64,000 bases of DNA, from assembly GCF_900323885.1 (NCBI RefSeq), contig NZ_OOHJ01000018.1:930001-994000 (forward strand), read 5' to 3'. This DNA comes from [Actinomadura] parvosata subsp. kistnae (GTDB lineage Bacteria; Actinomycetota; Actinomycetes; Streptosporangiales; Streptosporangiaceae). The notes under the pieces were generated by a model that saw only the letters and a list, made by a program, of their open reading frames with translations, searched no databases and was not told where the DNA came from. Of the stretch, positions 61,928 through 64,000 are shown in pieces. A program made the translations under genes and the position numbers. How positions within the stretch are numbered: position 1 is the first letter of the stretch; every line of letters starts with the position of its first letter.

Positions 61928-64000
61928 TTAGCGCAGCGTTCCGTTCGTCATGCCTGCCGGCTCCTCTGGGACGGCGATCAGGCCCAGTTCGGCCGGGGTG
62001 GCGAGCAGGGGGTGGGCGGGGACTACGCGGACCGTGTAGCCGAAGGCGCCCGTGCGGTCGAGGGGGACCGTGCCCGTGTAGTGGGCGCGGCCGTCGTCGT
62101 CCACCGAGCGCACCGTGAGCTTCGCGTACGACGGGTGCACCAGCTCGTCGTGCGGCCCGACCTTCCCGTACGCGGCCTCCACCAGCACGTCGTCGGCCTC
62201 CAGGTCGCCCAGCGCGATGGTGGCGTGCAGCTCGGCGGTGGCGCCGACCTCCGGGGTGTCGCCCACGCCGGCCGCCTCCACGTGCTCGACCCGCACGCCC
62301 GGCCAGGCCCTGGTGACCCGGACCCGCCAGGCGGCGAACGTCTTGGCGGGGGCGTAGGCGTCGGCGCTGAGCGCGCGGGCGGAGGCGGCGGCCGGGTTGT
62401 AGAGGTCGACGACGTAGTCGCGCAGCATGCGCCCGGCCAGGACCTTCGGCCCGAGTGAGGTGAGCGTGTGCTTGACCATCTCCAGCCAGCGCCGCGGCAG
62501 CCCGTCGAGGGCCCGGTCGTAGAACCGGTCGGACACCTCGTGCTCGATGAGGTCGTACAGGGCGGCGGCCTCCAGCTCGTCGCGCCGGTCGGGGTCGTTG
62601 ACGCCGTCGGCGGTGGGGATGGCCCAGCCGTTGGTGCCGTCGTACCACTCGTCCCACCAGCCGTCGCGGATCGACAGGTTGAGGCCGCCGTTCAGGGCGG
62701 ACTTCATGCCGGACGTGCCGGACGCCTCCAGGGGGCGCAGCGGGTTGTTCAGCCACACGTCGCAGCCCTGGACCATGAGCTGGCCGAGCGCCATGTCGTA
62801 GTCGGGCAGGAACACGATCCGGTGCCGCACCTCGGGGCGGTCGGCGAACTTGACGATCTGCTGGATGAGCTTCTTGCCGCCCTCGTCGGCGGGGTGCGCC
62901 TTGCCGGCGATGACGATCTGGACCGGCTTGTCGGGGTCGAGCAGCAGCTCGGTGAGCCGTTCGGGGTCGCGCAGCATGAGCGTGAGCCGCTTGTACGACG
63001 GCACCCGCCGGGCGAAGCCGATGGTCAGCACGCCGGGGTCGAGGGCGTCGTCGATCCAGCCCAGCTCGGCGTCGGAGGCGCCGCGCTCGCGCCACGAGCG
63101 GCGCAGGCGTTCCCTGGCTCCTTCGACGAGCCGGCGGCGCAGCACGCCGCGGATCTCCCAGATGTCGGCGTCGGGGATCTTCTGGATGGCGTCCCAGCCG
63201 CGGGCCCGCTCGAGGAGGGAGGGCACCTCGCGCCCGGCCAGCTCCATGAGCTCCCTGCCGACCCAGGTGGGAGCGTGCACGCCGTTGGTGATGGAGCCGA
63301 TCGGCACCTCGTCGAGGTCGAATCCCGGCCAAAGATTCTTGAACATCTCCCGGCTGACCTCGCCGTGGAGCTGGGACACGCCGTTGACCCGCTGGGCGAG
63401 GCGCATGCCCATGACGGCCATGTTGAAGCGGCCGGGGTCGGCTTCGGCGCCCAGCGCGAGGATGCGCTCGACCGGGACGGTCGGCCAGGCGTTGGCGCCG
63501 CCGAAGTGCCGCTCGATCATGTCGATGGGGAAGCGGTCGATGCCGGCGGGCACGGGGGTGTGGGTGGTGAAGACGGTGCCGGCGCGGACGGCCTCCAGGG
63601 CCTCGTCGAAGGTCAGGCGGGCCTCGGTGAGCTCGCGGATGCGTTCGAGGCCGAGGAAGCCGGCGTGGCCCTCGTTGGTGTGGAAGACCTCGGGCTCGGC
63701 ATGGCCGGTGATCTTGCAGTAGGCCCTGATGGCGCGCACGCCGCCGACGCCGAGCAGCAGCTCCTGCATGAGCCGGTGGTCGGTGCCGCCGCCGTAGAGG
63801 CGGTCGGTGACGTCGCGGGCGGCGGCGTCGTTGTCGGCCACGTCGGAGTCGAGCAGCAGCAGCGGGACGCGCCCGACCTGCGCCACCCACACCTGCGCGT
63901 GCAGGACGCGCTCGTCGGGCAGGGCGATGCGGATCTTGACGGGGGCGCCGTCGGCGTCCTTCAGCAGGCTCAGCGGCAGCCCGCCCGCGTCTAGAGACGG
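61928..64000 (-). CDS. glgP: Alpha-glucan phosphorylase GlgP (5' partial)
   Basis: About 690 residues remain; the frame stays open to the window edge, so the N-terminus is missing. Glycogen/maltodextrin phosphorylase of the bacterial alpha-glucan type, releasing glucose-1-phosphate with PLP. The PLP lysine is in EASGTSGMKSALNGG, phosphate and glucan contacts include HTNEGHAGFL, GSITNGVHAPTW and GFARRVPSYKRLTLML. The C-terminal ~170 residues form a beta-rich tail seen in actinobacterial members. Likely acts in glycogen or trehalose-linked glucan metabolism. Confidence 0.94.
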   Translation of the reverse strand, partial: PSLDAGGLPLSLLKDADGAPVKIRIALPDERVLHAQVWVAQVGRVPLLLLDSDVADNDAAARDVTDRLYGGGTDHRLMQELLLGVGGVRAIRAYCKITGHAEPEVFHTNEGHAGFLGLERIRELTEARLTFDEALEAVRAGTVFTTHTPVPAGIDRFPIDMIERHFGGANAWPTVPVERILALGAEADPGRFNMAVMGMRLAQRVNGVSQLHGEVSREMFKNLWPGFDLDEVPIGSITNGVHAPTWVGRELMELAGREVPSLLERARGWDAIQKIPDADIWEIRGVLRRRLVEGARERLRRSWRERGASDAELGWIDDALDPGVLTIGFARRVPSYKRLTLMLRDPERLTELLLDPDKPVQIVIAGKAHPADEGGKKLIQQIVKFADRPEVRHRIVFLPDYDMALGQLMVQGCDVWLNNPLRPLEASGTSGMKSALNGGLNLSIRDGWWDEWYDGTNGWAIPTADGVNDPDRRDELEAAALYDLIEHEVSDRFYDRALDGLPRRWLEMVKHTLTSLGPKVLAGRMLRDYVVDLYNPAAASARALSADAYAPAKTFAAWRVRVTRAWPGVRVEHVEAAGVGDTPEVGATAELHATIALGDLEADDVLVEAAYGKVGPHDELVHPSYAKLTVRSVDDDGRAHYTGTVPLDRTGAFGYTVRVVPAHPLLATPAELGLIAVPEEPAGMTNGTLR

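Overview
The window is high-GC DNA (roughly 70 % G+C by eye) with dense, often overlapping genes. Leaderless promoters (TANNNT about 6-8 nt before an ATG or GTG) are frequent, and GTG/TTG starts are common. Gene content points to a filamentous actinomycete: gatCAB with amidotransferase-type tRNA charging, NAD+-dependent ligA, MmyB-type XRE regulators, serine/threonine kinase arrays, an actinobacterial alpha-glucan phosphorylase and Tat substrates. The order gatB-gatA-gatC / GGDEF-EAL / ligA / MetE-like / mnmA / cysteine desulfurase / etfA-etfB resembles the core arrangement in Streptomyces, but the spacing and extra genes fit Streptosporangiales (for example Nonomuraea) better. That assignment is inference.

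Layout. 1-2.8 kb: a tripartite tricarboxylate transporter (tctC, tctB, tctA), 5' truncated by the window edge. 3-17.5 kb: conserved housekeeping block with gatCAB, ligA, a MetE-like enzyme, an MBL hydrolase, mnmA, a DUF695 protein and a cysteine desulfurase. It is interrupted by a DUF234-type ATPase gene preceded by a 48-bp inverted repeat, and it contains a GGDEF-EAL membrane protein. 17.5-29.7 kb: accessory block with a TetR regulator and MFS exporter, an HIT protein, an ABC exporter with its two-component system, a RibD-like reductase, an SDR/XRE divergent pair, and an XRE / NTF2-like / cupin locus. Several tandem repeat arrays lie between these genes. 29.7-31.5 kb: etfBA. 31.7-36.8 kb: three tandem serine/threonine kinase genes ending in a small membrane protein; the last kinase carries an apparent frameshift. 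36.9-41.5 kb: YbaK-like deacylase and a tight four-gene operon (coiled-coil protein, PP-loop ATPase, M55 aminopeptidase, Tat-exported amine oxidase). 41.6-50.4 kb: a mosaic of small metabolic and unknown genes, including an apparently frameshifted secreted HNH nuclease and the glyoxylate-pathway pair GlxR/Hyi. 50.5-52.4 kb: an unknown protein translationally coupled to an XRE-ImmA metallopeptidase. 52.4-58.9 kb: redox/export block with a TetR regulator and zinc-binding dehydrogenase, a second dehydrogenase behind a near-perfect SoxR box, and a heterodimeric ABC exporter with complementary degenerate ATP sites. 59-64 kb: a peptidoglycan amidase overlapping a convergent RpiR/MurR-type regulator, then glgP running off the end.

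The most unusual signals are: the extreme asymmetry of the ABC pair; the four-gene PP-loop/M55/amine-oxidase operon; the unknown-XRE/ImmA pair; the SoxR box; a TetR palindrome placed over the cysteine desulfurase promoter; and a recurring pattern in which the last codons of a gene are tandemly copied just past its stop codon (gatB, cysteine desulfurase, RibD-like, hesB-like, immA). No rRNA, tRNA, CRISPR array, insertion sequence or phage module was recognised.
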